Of a stretch of 64,000 nucleotides of DNA, positions 24,401 to 34,645 are shown piece by piece. The notes beneath the pieces are model-generated. The model searched no databases. It had not been told where the DNA came from and worked only from the letters and a program-made list of their open reading frames with translations. Each line of letters begins with the position of its first letter. Positions within the stretch are counted from its first letter, which is position 1. The position numbers and the translations under genes are program-made. The DNA is taken from contig NC_068338.1 of assembly GCF_014633365.1 (NCBI RefSeq), positions 19,850,616 to 19,914,615 of the forward strand, read 5' to 3'. The DNA comes from Diospyros lotus. Taxonomy: Eukaryota; Streptophyta; Magnoliopsida; Ericales; Ebenaceae.

Positions 24401-27400
24401 TTTTTGCCCTTTAAGTACTTGTAGTTACCTCAAACATGTTCAAGCAATAAATTGTTGGCTTGTATAAAACTACTAGTTCTAATTGTGAATTATTTCCTTT
24501 TTCTTTCGCTAAGAAAAATTGTATGTGGAAATGAAACTTGATTTTGGAACCCCTCTACCTGGTGGCCTTTCCTTTTTTGATTATTTTTGGTTTTCTTTCT
24601 TTTTTTCTTTTTTGTTATGAGGATTGTTAGGTAATTATAGGATGATACCAATTTAATTATAGTGTAGTTCTGGGAAAAGGTGATCATAAAGAATTCTTTC
24701 ATAGGACTATGAGAGTAATTCTAATAGTCAAGCATTAATATTGACACAGGTTAGTTTAGGTGTGGTACAGTTCTCCCTAGTCACCACATAGCAATCTCCC
24801 CTCCCTTCCAGATTAGACCATATGCCTTTGCTTGAAACATTGCTTTCTTTATTGCAGCTCGCCCTAGGTCTTTACAAGAGCTCAGAAGTTTCCCTTGGGA
24901 CTTCAAGAGGATGTGGCTCCAAAGAATGAAACTCGGGGTTCCACTAGGCAATTCTGGCCCTAGCCCAAGTGGTAGAGGGAGATAGGCCCGTCTCTAACAT
25001 GAAGTGGTATATTGAAGGAGTGATCATGATGGACACAACTTTGTCACTTCGATGTGATGTCTAGCCATCAAAAGGCAGATGGGATAGGACACTTGCCCAT
25101 ACCCATGATGAAGCCTATTCCCCTAGGCTTGTAGTTCAGGAGGACAATTTCCGTCTCCTAGAGCATGCAATATCCTTGCCATCACACTCCTGTCCGTAGA
25201 CGCTAGGGTCATGGTACAACTCTTGGAACCCCAAATTGGATCAAATGTCCCAGTTCATTGGTTGAAAATGACCCAAGTTGCTTTAGGTCGCAAATTGGAT
25301 TGCCATTTTTGGCGATCCATACAACTTTCAAGCAAAGATTGAGATCAAAATCGAGACAGATCTGTGACATCCATAGCGCTCACACAACGTGGTCAGTTTA
25401 CTTCCTCCATTATCAATGGAGAATTCAAGGGGACTCACTTCAGATATTACATCCAGCCGAATAGAGGAAGGAGTTCACTTTCAATACTCTAATTACAAAA
25501 ACATCAAATCCATGTAACCTCTCTACCATTTATCTACATTTTCTATAAGTAAGTTTGTCAAAATAATTTCATTCAGTAACTTCTTGGAATAGTTTCTCCA
25601 TGCCTCTTTGATTCCCTAATCTTGCACTAATATGATTCTTCATTCTTGATGCATTTAGTGTAATTAGTTATCCTCTCTGTAAAGTTAGCTTCCTATGTAA
25701 AATAGTTCCTCAGATCTCATGAAGATCATCAATGCTCGACATCTCTTGTCACCTCATCAATTAATATGCTTTCACATTTATCTCTTTCAATAATTTCATA
25801 ATTTTTATTATTGCCAAGTTCTATAGCAAGTCCATCTAGTTTCACTACATTTTGAAACTCCTGATTCCATTACCAAATATCCTTACAAAATGAACCTTTC
25901 CCCTTGACCCCCCTACATATAACTATCCTTCAACATATTTGCTAATCTTATTCCATTTTACATTTGTTCCGTCTTCTAATCTATGTCCCACATCCCTTGT
26001 TGTGATATTTGATCTTTTAACAATAATATTTATCCCCTTCCAAAATTTCACTCTTATTTTTTGATAGTTATCAGTCAATTACCAGATCTAGCGCAGTAGG
26101 CTATCTTGCCTCTCTTGGTATAACCTTTATACTGTTTGAATAACTAATTATAATATACCTAGTAAGAAAAAGAAAAAAAAACTAACAATAATAGTTTATT
26201 GTCTTCATAATTCCCCATTAATTTCTGTTAAGATTTGCATTAGTTAGCTTCAGTCTCAGTAAAGGTTTTTAAATAAGAGTTAGAAATATGATTGTATTCT
26301 ATGTTTTAATGAGTTAAAATGTAACGGAACTAATATGCTTGGAATTAGTTCTGGAAGTCCTTCTCTTTCTTCTTATTTGTCTTTTAGTTCCTGGTCTGTA
26401 ACCGCCTCTATTATTTATAAATAGAGGCAGATAGGTTCTGCTCATGTACTCAGCATTCATTTTATTCTAATAGAGGTGGATAGGTTCTGCTCATGGACTC
26501 AGCATTCATTTTATTCTTTGTATTCACACACGAGAGTTAGAGAATTGAGAGAGAGCAAATGCGCGGTCCTTGTATTCTCGGGAGAGAGACTATTGATTCT
26601 TAGTCTAAGTGTGTGCGAGTAAGAACAGAGAGGGAGTGTTGTATTCCGGATTCTTCTCTAGTGGATTCTGTCGACAGCTTCTGGCAATCTGGATGTAGAG
26701 AAAATTCATGCCCGAACCAGGATAAGTCTTCTTGCTCTTATTTTTGTTATTGCTTGTTATTTGTTCTGTTTACATTTCTTTCTATTTCTATTGCTATCGG
26801 GTGAGGGTTGGGTGTGAGAGAGTGTCTATTATTGTGAGGAAATCAGTCCAAGATTCAACAATTTCTCTCTAAATTTAATTCGACCACATTTGTTATGATG
26901 ATATTCAATTGACTATCAACATTCCTATTAAGACTATAGGTTTTTTGGTTTAAACTAAATCACCAATAATAACGTAATTTATATTTTTATATAGAGATAA
27001 AAACTTAAATAGATTTCAAACTAATACTGCAAAAAAAAAAAGATTATAATGAAAACAAGCTCAATTCTTTAACCACAAGATACAAAATACTTATATGTAG
27101 AATTGTAATAAAATTTTGGATGTAAAACATTTGAATTAATAGTTGAATAACTTAAGAAGAAAGTTCATTGTTTTTATGAGTTCTTATATTAACTTCCCTT
27201 TGAGTGAATTGTAAAGCTGATTGATTTAGTGAGATAATAATTAACCCAACTGATAGAATTCAATATATTTAGATATTTCATATTTGACTTGTATTATTTC
27301 TAATGTCTTACATAGAGAAAAAGAGAAACTCAAGTAAATTATGAAGGGACAAAAAAAGAAAGAAAAAGAACAAAACAGGTTCCATACTTGTAGCAGCCTG

Positions 27401-27517
27401 TGTATCATTACCAGCTCATTAATAGCCTTCCTTCATATGTTGTGCAAAGATGTTGACAGAAAAAAAATAAGAGTAGCCTTAAATTTGCGTGTGCGTGCGC
27501 GTGCGTGCGTGCGTGCA

Positions 27518-27557
<40 letters not shown>

Positions 27558-30500
27558 GCTTTTAGTCAAACTAAAACTCAAAAATGATGTGAATCACCTT
27601 ATAAATCTTGATAGCGTGGTTGTACATATGAGTCATCTCATAAATCTTGAATTGATGATGCAAATGGGAGGTAAACAGAGGAGGATATTGGTGGCAGATT
27701 AAGCAGGACGTGGTGAAAGTTGCAGTGCTTTAGAGAGCATTGACAAAGTTCTAGGTGTAAGAAGCCATGTGCCCATCATGTGTCCTGGCCGCATCATTAC
27801 AAGTCACTGTAAGAACCATGTGTCACTAAATATGGGACATCGTTCTGGTTTTACCAAATAACTTCCAAACCTTGGAATAAGAGTGCTCTGTGTGTTCTAC
27901 TGTTCAAGACCTAAAACAGATGCAACAAGGTTTCCTCTTGGTTCTCTGTTGGAAGTCAAGAACTTAGGTATGGCCCCATTTTTCTTGGTTTCCCATCATT
28001 CATGCTGAACAAAAATAGAAGATTGATTAATGAGGTCTTAAACATCCCACACTATAAATGATCAGTTGTTCGATTTGTACTTCCAGCAAGTATTCTAGGC
28101 CAAGGTGCAATGGTTGGGTTGCCACAAAAACTCATAATTTATGGGGTCTTGTGATTTGTAGCCAGGGTCAAAGGTTTTGAAGGGAAGGATCTTGCCATTT
28201 CAAGACATTTTCTAGAGACTTCTAGAAGTTTGATTCTTTAAGTAGAAGGCAAAATTTTCTCCTAAATTGAGGCATATGGAACATAATGACTTCTCTAACA
28301 AATTCTTACATTAATAAACATAAAGGTATATGCATCTGCTCACACTGTAGACTTGGAGGTTGTCCCACAAAATATGCATTTTCTGTATTTTTATCTTAAT
28401 TTTTAAAGTTTCTCAAATTGTTCCCCCCTCTTCCATGAGCTATTTTCTCTCTCCTAACTTCTCTATTGTATTTTATTTTCAAAGCTTGCTTATCTCTGTT
28501 TACTTTTTTTGTAGCTCCCCTACTTTTCTTTCTTGTAACAGAACCTCTTCCAAGTAAACGGTTCATTTCTTTGAATTTGCAAGAATGTAAAATGCCCAAA
28601 TTTGAAATTTCATCTATATAGAAGCAATAATGTAATAGAATGTAGAATAAGTTAGAAATATTAATTAAATTTGAGGAAAACTAAAATGGATGCTGAAATA
28701 AGGGGCCATGAAACAATGTTCTTCCTTTTCAACATGATACATATGTAAGGTTGTATTTCCATTACATCATCTGTTAAATTTTGTTAATTATCTTTTATTT
28801 TTTCAATATTTTTTAATTCAGTACTTTTTCGTTTTCCAATGAAAGAAACCAACCTTGTTGGGGTTGATTTATTTATTTTTTTTAAACGCTAAATTTTAAA
28901 AACTTATTTAAAAATAGTACAGTTTTCAAACTATTTAGCAAAATAAAACACTTCCTAACAAATCAGTGAAACAGTCTTGCAAAATCACTTGTGGTACTGG
29001 TGGGTATTTAATTTTTAAACTGTTCTCTTATTTTTTTCCCCTTATAATAACTCGCCACTAGGAGCAGCGAGTTTCTACTCGCCACTGGGACCAACGAGTT
29101 TCTAAGGAACTCATTGGTTCCAGTGACGAGTTTTATCCAGTGTAGAATCTCCACATTGCATAGCTTTCAGCATGGATGGAAGTGTTAAACATTTTTCTAA
29201 ATAGTTCCGGAACCATATTATTTTGTTAAATAAGTTTTTAAATTGTAGTATTTAAAAAGAAAATTCTTGGGGTCCTTGAGATTTTCTAGTTCTACTTCTG
29301 GAATAGTTTTCATAATGAATTTGAAACCTGCTCAGGGGTAAATTTCATTTCTGGAGAGCAACAATTATTGATATTTCTCCTCTCTCCTCCCCCCCCCCAA
29401 CCCAACAAATTGTTTTTGGTTTATAGATGGTCAAATGGAAGGTCAGACTTAACTCCTTTCCGAAATGGAATGCTGAAGACCTAAATGCCAATAGTGTAGA
29501 ATGGTTAGTGGTGCCCCTCTAGGAGTAATGATAAAGCTGTTTTTCAACCTTTGTTCTCACATCATTATTTGGATGGAGTAGCTTACTGAATTATGCAGTT
29601 ATCAACTAGGCCAATTTGAAAGATAAGAGTGTTTTCATAATAATTTAACCAAAAATGAACCTAATTTTTTAATTTTATCCTATGTGTTCGGCTTGTTGTC
29701 TAGGTTAACCTGATCTGAATTGATTCTTTTGTTTTCAATTGAGTGTTTCATGGTCATTGGTCACTGATCAACCAAGTTTAAACTATCATTTAGTTGTTAA
29801 AAGAATACTCATAAATGTTGCATAAAAACTATAGTGTATGGACTTTGTTATATTAGATAAAACTTTGAATTTCAGCCCTCTTCCCTTGGTTCCAGTTGGA
29901 AACATCTTCATAGTTGAAAGACAGATCTGACCGTTATTCAGCTTTGAGGAGATATAATTCTCGTGGTAGTTCCTACATTGTTATATAACTTAAACTATGT
30001 CAAGATCTGGATAATATTCCAATCTACACTTCTTTTTGTTTATGCTGTTTGCAATATTATGCAAATGTGACACAACTTGGATGGGTTCAACTATTAAGCT
30101 GTGTCTCATCTGTAATGATTATGAATTGTTTAAAACCTATCACTTGAATGACACTTATATTTTAGAAGTTGTAGCTCCCATTTGGTATTCTGTAACTGAT
30201 ACCATGTATGTTACTTAAAAAAAAAAAAAAACCTGATACCATGTATGTTTTTGGCTCTTTTTTAGATTCCTGTAGCTCCTCTTCAAAGGAATGATGGCCA
30301 TCCTCCTTTCAATCAAATGTGGCAAAATGAATCTCTGGGGGCTGAACTTCCTCATGAGCACGGCATACCTACTCTGATAGCGTGGAACTTTGGTGGTAAT
30401 GATGTTTCTGTGGAAGGATCTTGGGACAGTTGGACATCAAGGTAAGCCTCAGTCACAATTTCAGTGTTCCACTTCATTATAGATGAATAATTATGTGAAT

Positions 30501-33500
30501 TCAGTCTTACATATATCATGTGGCTGATACTACATTATATACTGAAATTATGAAATAACATTTGCATATACTCACAGGAAAACACTGCAAAGGTCAGGTA
30601 AGGATCACTGCATTCTTATGGTCCTGCCGTCAGGTATATACCATTACAAGTTCATTGTAGATGGTCAACAGCGATATATTCCAGATCTTCCTTTTGTGGC
30701 CGATGAGATGGGCCATGTTTGCAATGTTCTTGATGTCCATGTAAGTTGGTGCACGACCTTGTACAATTTCCATTAGTCAACAGAAAAGAAGGATGGCTAT
30801 TCAGCAATATTGATCATAAGTTCTACTTTAATAGATAGATTTATCAACTAATGCTTAGCCATGTAGGATCCCCACCCCCGCGGCCCAAAAACCCAAATCT
30901 TGGTAATAATAGATAGATGACATATTAATAAAATGAATGTTAAGAATATTAAAAATTTCCTAATAATGGACATAGAAGAGCTTTTTCCTTTTCTATTATT
31001 ATTTTTTGCTCTGGTACAAGTGTTGCTTCTGACTCTTACCTTGTATATTCTGGTTGCCTGTTATCAAATGCTAATCTGGTAGAATATTCTGAATAGACTT
31101 TGGCAGCCCAGTAGAGTGAATTTTGTTCTCTCTGTACCAAATGGTATTAATCTCTTTGCCATTTGTTACCTTCCATTCCATCTGTCTCATGACAGAGTGT
31201 TAGCTTGTAACCTTATATTTCTTTAATTGTTCCATGTACTGCTATGCCTTAAAAGCTTAGAGTACATCTAGCAATTTGGTCATTGCTTTCTGTCTATATT
31301 TCCTGGATCTTCCCTTGTGGCTCTCTTTCTAGCCTGTTGCTATGTTGTAGATCTGTTTATGATCATCATATGCATGCATGAAATAGGGTTTTTCTGTTCC
31401 ATCGACCTGCCTAAACCTGATAATGGAAATCGCAGATGTTATTATTTCAAGGTAATAGTTAGGAATTGGTAGGTGAAGGCTGGGTCCAAACCAGGAGTGA
31501 AGTCCAAACTAATCCATGAAGTTACTGGCTAGATGTGGAATCTGGTGTCGTTTTGTGAATTTTTCTTATATGAACTTAACTAAGCACTTGAATTTGCAGC
31601 CACTGAAAAGTTGAAACTCCACTCCACAAGTTAAGAACAAGATTACAATTGCATGCAGCTCCAAACTGCAGCTAATTGCAAACTTTGTTAGCTTAAAGAA
31701 GAAAACGAAGGCATTACCACCTGATAGACCTTGTTGATCAAGGCAATAGGAAAGTTAATTCAGACATATTTCCTCTATCGTCCATGGAAATTGGTTCCTC
31801 TTGGACTTGCTTTCTTGTTCTTTCCTGCTGGCAACCTGGATTTTACCATGGGCCGACTTCTTAAACACAAATGACCTTTTGTTGTTGATAAATATTTGCT
31901 TAGAGTTGCTCCTAACTTTATTGTTTCCACAAAATACTTTCGTGCTAACACTACCAATTCCATTTTTGCATTTGCTTTTCTTTCTAGGAACTTATGGTCG
32001 AACTGGTGTTCTGGTTCTGGGAAAATTATGCCTAATATAAATCATGATTGTGTGAGAAGCTGATGGCTCTAAAAAGTTGTTTATATTGTGGAAGAAGTGG
32101 TTAATATAGAATCATTAGGTCTGTATGGGCTAGAAAAAGGATGAGATTTTGATACCTTTTTTGAGCTGTTCTGAGTGCCGTAAACAGAACAATGCCTTAG
32201 GCTGGTTTTCTGTTAAATTTTATATCATGCGGTTCTTTCTGAACAATCTTGTGAAAGTAGGGTCATTACAAACAATTTAATCCCACAACCATTTGACAAT
32301 TTTTACATTACAAATACCTACCTGGAGTCTAGTGTCTTTCACAAAATTCGAAATTACAATATCCAAACAAAATCTGCTAAAATCTTATCATAAAAACTAT
32401 TAAATATAAATTAAAAAAATCTAAATTTTAGTACTAGAAGTTAAAATAATTCAAAATTTCTTATCAATATCCTTTGCTCTGGGGAAAAACCCAGCCACGA
32501 GTTTTATGGAATTTCACTGCTCAATCACCCAACCAAGAAATGTGGTTGGATGGCCTTCTGTCATTGCTTGCCATGTGGGCGATTGGTACTTGAATCCTAT
32601 TATTAGGCACTAATTCAGAGTGAGAAGAACTCACTGCTGTTGTATGAAGATCCTCCTGATTCTTGTACAACTCTGATAGATCAGGGTCAAACTGCTGCAG
32701 CAATAAAGAAGTTATACCAGCTTTCTCATCTGAACTTTTAACATCCTCTGGAAGGAAATTATTTTCCTTACCATAAACATCCATATTCTACTTCTTGATA
32801 TCCTTTTTTAATAAATTCATCTTCGTAGTGAAACAGAAATTCTAGCCTTGTCACCTCATAAGTGTCGATGGTATTTATGGCATCTCATAATATTGTGGAG
32901 CTTGATCTCTCATGGTCATTGTTAGAACTTAGAACATACATTGTCAACCTGTCAATGCTGCAGAATAGTGGTAAACAACAAAATTCCTTGCTTTAATCTG
33001 GCCTTTTTTTCTGCATATGATTCACTGTGCATATTTAGCATAAGAATGGACCAGAGAGAGGGAGGGAGGAGGGACGGACGTCCTTTCTTTCACATTTCAC
33101 CAAATGGATTTTAATTACTGTTCACAGCCACCTTCTCATTCTCACAGTAACTTTGGGCTTAAGCTACCACGCTCGTTATCAATTAGTATGTACTCTTGGT
33201 GAAAAGGTGACTGCCTGAGCAAGCCCAATGAATCTACACATTCTCAGTTTCTGTTGGACATGAACCGACAATTCCTTCTGCTTCCTCCTCCTCCCCAGCA
33301 AAAAATAATAATAATAATAAAATAATAATAAAACTGAATAGCTTATGCTATGTTAGGAAAACAAAATTAAAGGGAAAACGTAGGATTAATTATCTAGATT
33401 GAGTAAGAATATGATTAACACTTTTCAAGAAAAAGAAAAAAACAATATTTACCAGTTTGACAATCCATAAAACAAGAATACTATACATATAAGTAAATAC

Positions 33501-34645
33501 AGTTTTACTAGTTCCAATTTGAACATTATACCGTCATACTTCTCAGAAACAAATCAGCAGATGATCAAGAATTGTTTTTTAGTTTCTAGGAGATGATCAA
33601 GAATTGTTCGATGTCCTTATTTATTATCTTTAATCGATTGTAGCAATTATCATGAACCCAGTAACGTGGACCGTGGGCCTTCAAATTTACTTGTCTCCTT
33701 GTAATGAAGTTGATCCCAGGAAGACATTTTCATGCTCAGGTGCTCTTAACACAGACAATGAAGCCTTTATATTCTGATCCTCTATATTTGATCTGCTACC
33801 CCTTGCCTTTGTCTACACATATCTTATGCAAAAATCTGCTTCAAGAGGTTTTATTTTACAGAGTGCAATTTATTGTGGAAAGCCTGCTTGTTGCAGTAGC
33901 TTATGGTAGAAAACCATGGGGTCTCTTTATTTTATTCCTGAATTAGTTTTCTGGTGGTTTATTTTTTGCTATTAAGGATATATAGAACCATGTCAGGTTT
34001 TATTTCCCATCATAACGATTTTGTTATTGTGGATCTTTCAAGTGTGTAAATGTTATGAATTTCAACCTTTCTTCTTGTGGCATATGGCAACCATATCATA
34101 TAATCTTTTATACATGTAGTTTGCACGTTTGCTGTTACATGTTACTTGCAGTTTTTGCATATAAACAAATATGCAAGCATATATAGCTTGTGAAGAGAGA
34201 AACTTGCTACCCATCTTCGTTTCTTTCTCTAACCTTCTTTCTTCCCCCATTCCACCATTGCTACTTTTGTTGGAGGTTTATATCTCCCATAGCCTAATGT
34301 TAGTTATCCTTCTAGGATTATGTGCCGGAGAACCCTGAAAATGCTGCAGAGTTTGAAGCCCCGCCATCTCCCACGTCCAGCTATGGTGTAAGCTTTCCAG
34401 GGGAGGAAGATTTCGCGAAGGAGCCTGTTTCAGTTCCACCCCAACTCCATCAATCTGTCTTCGGTGCAGAAAATTTAGGCGACAATGCTTCATCTTCTTT
34501 AACGCCGTCTCCCCAACATGTGATGCTGAACCACCTTTTCATAGAGAAAGGAAAGTCATCTCCGTCTGTGGTTGCTCTTGGTTTAACCCACAGGTACCGG
34601 TCCAAGTATGTGACAGTAGTCGTCTACAAGCCATTCAAGAACTGA
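15244..34645 (+). CDS. KINB1: SnRK1 kinase regulatory beta subunit (KINbeta1-like), join of four exons
   Basis: The gene model joins 15244-15453, 30266-30441, 30578-30740 and 34316-34645 to give 292 residues. All introns are GT-AG (phases 0, 2, 0). The product is the beta scaffold of the SnRK1 complex, the plant AMPK/SNF1 homologue, which ties the catalytic alpha subunit to the gamma-type subunit and helps set localisation. MGNANG at the start fits N-myristoylation at Gly2. Residues about 104-183 form a CBM48/AMPK glycogen-binding-type domain (GSWDSW at 121-126). Residues about 200-291 form the AMPKBI (ASC) domain, ending VTVVVYKPF. The length fits plant beta1/beta2 proteins (about 280-290). 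The sequence around [16 protein letters not shown] favours beta1 over beta2. No frame break is seen, so it is probably functional despite the 14.8-kb first intron. Confidence 0.9.
16664..17041 (+). repeat. 5' LTR of the gypsy element
   Basis: 378 bp, TG...CA ends. It is nearly identical to the 3' LTR apart from scattered substitutions and an insertion of about 20 bp in the 3' copy (CT-rich region). The visible differences, of the order of 5%, imply an old but not ancient insertion. Confidence 0.92.
17092..18260 (+). pseudogene. Gypsy gag remnant
   Basis: From the ATG at 17092 the frame is broken by several in-frame TAG codons. A retrotransposon Gag segment is recognisable ([12 protein letters not shown] near 17720-17760), followed by a zinc-knuckle remnant near 18207 with CFKCGD and a later YQCRKQ where the family has HQC. 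The His-to-Tyr change and most stops fit C-to-T or G-to-A transitions, as expected for methylated silent elements. Confidence 0.8.
18205..18789 (+). pseudogene. Gypsy aspartic protease segment, open over 194 codons
   Basis: This is the longest intact frame of the element. It spans the zinc-knuckle region, an acidic linker ([12 protein letters not shown]) and a retropepsin-like domain with the catalytic motif [11 protein letters not shown] (about residues 72-82) and the downstream GVDWM. The active-site DSG is preserved. It would normally be part of a longer Pol polyprotein, which ends here at a stop at 18787. Confidence 0.82.
18940..19852 (+). pseudogene. Gypsy reverse transcriptase remnant
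   Basis: Conserved RT blocks occur in shifting frames: LPLREN-like sequence near 19000-19060, a YRQLN-type block near 19215, MPFGL near 19412 and [11 protein letters not shown] at 19502-19534, which holds the catalytic DD pair. A run of ten A near 19179-19188 and later indels shift the frame. The coding sequence is then interrupted at about 19852 by nested LTR-like DNA and resumes at about 21102. Confidence 0.85.
19853..21096 (+). repeat. Nested copia-like (Sirevirus-like) solo LTR
   Basis: The host pol frame reads ...RVE up to 19852 and continues AAFEQL at 21102, so about 1.24 kb is inserted here. The insert starts near TGATGTTTTGCC and ends with AATTCACCCCCCTCTTGAG (21050-21068) and about 30 bp more, the usual tail of many plant copia LTRs. 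A candidate duplication is TTGAG (19848-19852) against TAGAG (21097-21101). A related, rearranged copy lies at 36.9-37.65 kb. It contains repeated GTCGACCG-like words between 20200 and 20460. No internal region is present. Confidence 0.7.
20200..20465. repeat. Dispersed GTCGACCG-like palindromic words in the nested LTR
   Basis: GTCGACCG (20203), GTCGAC (20275), ATCGAC (20306), GTTGAC (20328), GTCGATCG (20379), GTTGATCGAC (20401), GTCAATCG (20431) and GTTGACCG (20453) lie upstream of the CTATAAATA box at 20548. Arrays of short palindromes before the core promoter are known in Sirevirus-type LTRs; the match here is by design, not by a shared sequence I can verify. Confidence 0.6.
21102..21530 (+). 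pseudogene. Gypsy RNase H remnant
   Basis: It starts [10 protein letters not shown] and holds the RNase H core ([17 protein letters not shown], then YDKELLTVL and the IDHESLKF block), which belongs to the same Pol frame as the RT before the nested LTR. Several codons are now stops, mostly TAG or TGA where CAG or TGG is expected. It is not functional. Confidence 0.85.
21745..22867 (+). pseudogene. Gypsy integrase remnant with C-terminal domain
   Basis: An HHCC-type zinc segment lies at about 21745-21880 ([18 protein letters not shown], then CARD/CKRC-like cysteines across a frameshift). The core is VTMDFIE with the first catalytic Asp (about 21950), SNRDKVF (about 22129) where the family has SDRD, and [16 protein letters not shown] with the Glu region. 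The C-terminal part 22487-22867 is open for 126 codons ([20 protein letters not shown] and a tail resembling the first strand of a chromodomain). The Asp-to-Asn change and stops make it inactive. Confidence 0.88.
22947..23343 (+). repeat. 3' LTR of the gypsy element
   Basis: 397 bp with the same ends as the 5' LTR. It is followed immediately by the target duplication AGGCC. It contains an extra CT-rich segment of about 20 bp compared with the 5' copy. Confidence 0.92.
23349..26220 (+). other. Intronic sequence, no feature recognised
   Basis: This is intron 1 sequence between the gypsy element and the solo LTR. A CT microsatellite lies at 24119-24140. The stretch 24830-25460 is less AT-rich and may be an old repeat, but no protein domain is visible in any frame. 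Confidence 0.5.
26226..26860 (+). mobile_element. Solo LTR with perfect 5-bp duplication
   Basis: 635 bp beginning TGTTAAGATTTGCATTAG and ending AGATTCAACA, flanked by ATTTC on both sides (26221-26225 and 26861-26865). It has a TATA-like TTATAAATA (26415-26423) and a downstream leader-like region. A 49-bp segment directly after the TATA box is duplicated in tandem (26420-26468 and 26469-26517, four to five differences). No internal domain remains, so it arose by LTR-LTR recombination. The design suggests Ty1/copia; that is inference. Confidence 0.85.
27488..27557. repeat. Compound microsatellite (GTGC)n(GT)n(GA)n
   Basis: Runs of GTGC/GTGCGT, then GT, then about twelve GA units. It is likely polymorphic and lies inside intron 1. 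Confidence 0.9.
29049..29132. repeat. Palindromic three-unit repeat (foldback)
   Basis: Two direct units (29049-29074 and 29077-29101) share the pattern ACTCGCCACTRGGA then CGAGTTT. A third unit (29108-29132) is inverted relative to the second and would pair with it across a loop of about 6 bases, giving a stem of about 25 bp with few mismatches. Each unit also has complementary ends AACTCG/CGAGTT. Confidence 0.7.
30266..30441 (+). CDS. KINB1: SnRK1 beta, exon 2 (residues 71-129)
   Basis: It starts after TTTTTTAG, reads IPVAPLQR and enters the CBM48 domain ([21 protein letters not shown]). The two Trp residues of the GSWDSW motif are present. The donor is AAG|GTAAGC; the Arg129 codon is split 2+1 with exon 3. 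Confidence 0.92.
30578..30740 (+). CDS. KINB1: SnRK1 beta, exon 3 (residues 129-183)
   Basis: It completes the CBM48 domain: [20 protein letters not shown], then [16 protein letters not shown] and the end VCNVLDVH. The acceptor is CTCACAG at 30577 and the donor CAT|GTAAGT at 30741. Intron 2 (30442-30577) is 136 bp. Confidence 0.93.
30741..34315 (+). other. Intron 3 of the SnRK1 beta gene, 3.6 kb
   Basis: GTAAGT donor, TTCTAG acceptor. The interior is AT-rich with a (TAA)n-like tract at 33304-33332. An open frame on the - strand at 32521-32784 looks protein-like and is listed separately. No transposon boundary could be shown, although the less AT-rich patches at 31600-32050 could be old insertions. 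Confidence 0.85.
32521..32784 (-). CDS. Unrecognised antisense frame in intron 3 (87 codons)
   Basis: The frame runs from the ATG at 32784 to a stop at 32521. Its composition is mixed and soluble (rich in D, E, S, N, Q, few repeats), unlike the low-complexity frames elsewhere. It includes [18 protein letters not shown] and ends NHISWLGD. I do not recognise the family. It could be the terminal exon of a gene on the - strand, a captured or processed gene fragment, or chance; an in-frame TAG lies two codons before the ATG. There is no upstream exon I can support. Confidence 0.25.
   Translation of the reverse strand: MDVYGKENNFLPEDVKSSDEKAGITSLLLQQFDPDLSELYKNQEDLHTTAVSSSHSELVPNNRIQVPIAHMASNDRRPSNHISWLGD
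34316..34645 (+). CDS. KINB1: SnRK1 beta, exon 4 (residues 184-292) and stop
   Basis: It starts [19 protein letters not shown] and carries the AMPKBI domain: [44 protein letters not shown], stop TGA at 34643-34645. This C-terminal region binds the alpha and gamma-type subunits in the family. The 3' UTR probably reaches about 34.83 kb, since the sequence stays gene-like (T-rich, TTTGTACAAACTG) to there. Confidence 0.93.
   Translation, partial: DYVPENPENAAEFEAPPSPTSSYGVSFPGEEDFAKEPVSVPPQLHQSVFGAENLGDNASSSLTPSPQHVMLNHLFIEKGKSSPSVVALGLTHRYRSKYVTVVVYKPFKN

Larger units (their letters stand above)
15454..30265 (+). other. Intron 1 of the SnRK1 beta gene, 14.8 kb
   Basis: The intron runs from the GT at 15454 to the acceptor TTTTTTAG at 30265. 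It contains a complete Ty3/gypsy element (16664-23343), a solo LTR (26226-26860), microsatellites and a palindromic repeat. Removing the two clear insertions leaves about 7.5 kb, still long for a plant intron. Both elements lie in the same orientation as the gene, so their LTR termination signals face the transcript. Confidence 0.85.
26866..30265 (+). other. Distal part of intron 1, mostly unique-looking
   Basis: It holds the compound microsatellite at 27488-27557, the palindromic repeat at 29049-29132, and AT-rich sequence otherwise. No exon-like or RNA-gene signal was found. The branch and acceptor region is T-rich and ends TTTTTTAG at 30265. Confidence 0.5.

Noticed and set aside
24954..25010. 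tRNA or SINE head (CCAAGTGGTAGAGGG)
   Set aside because: It resembles a pol III A box, but no B box, tail or flanking duplication is found.
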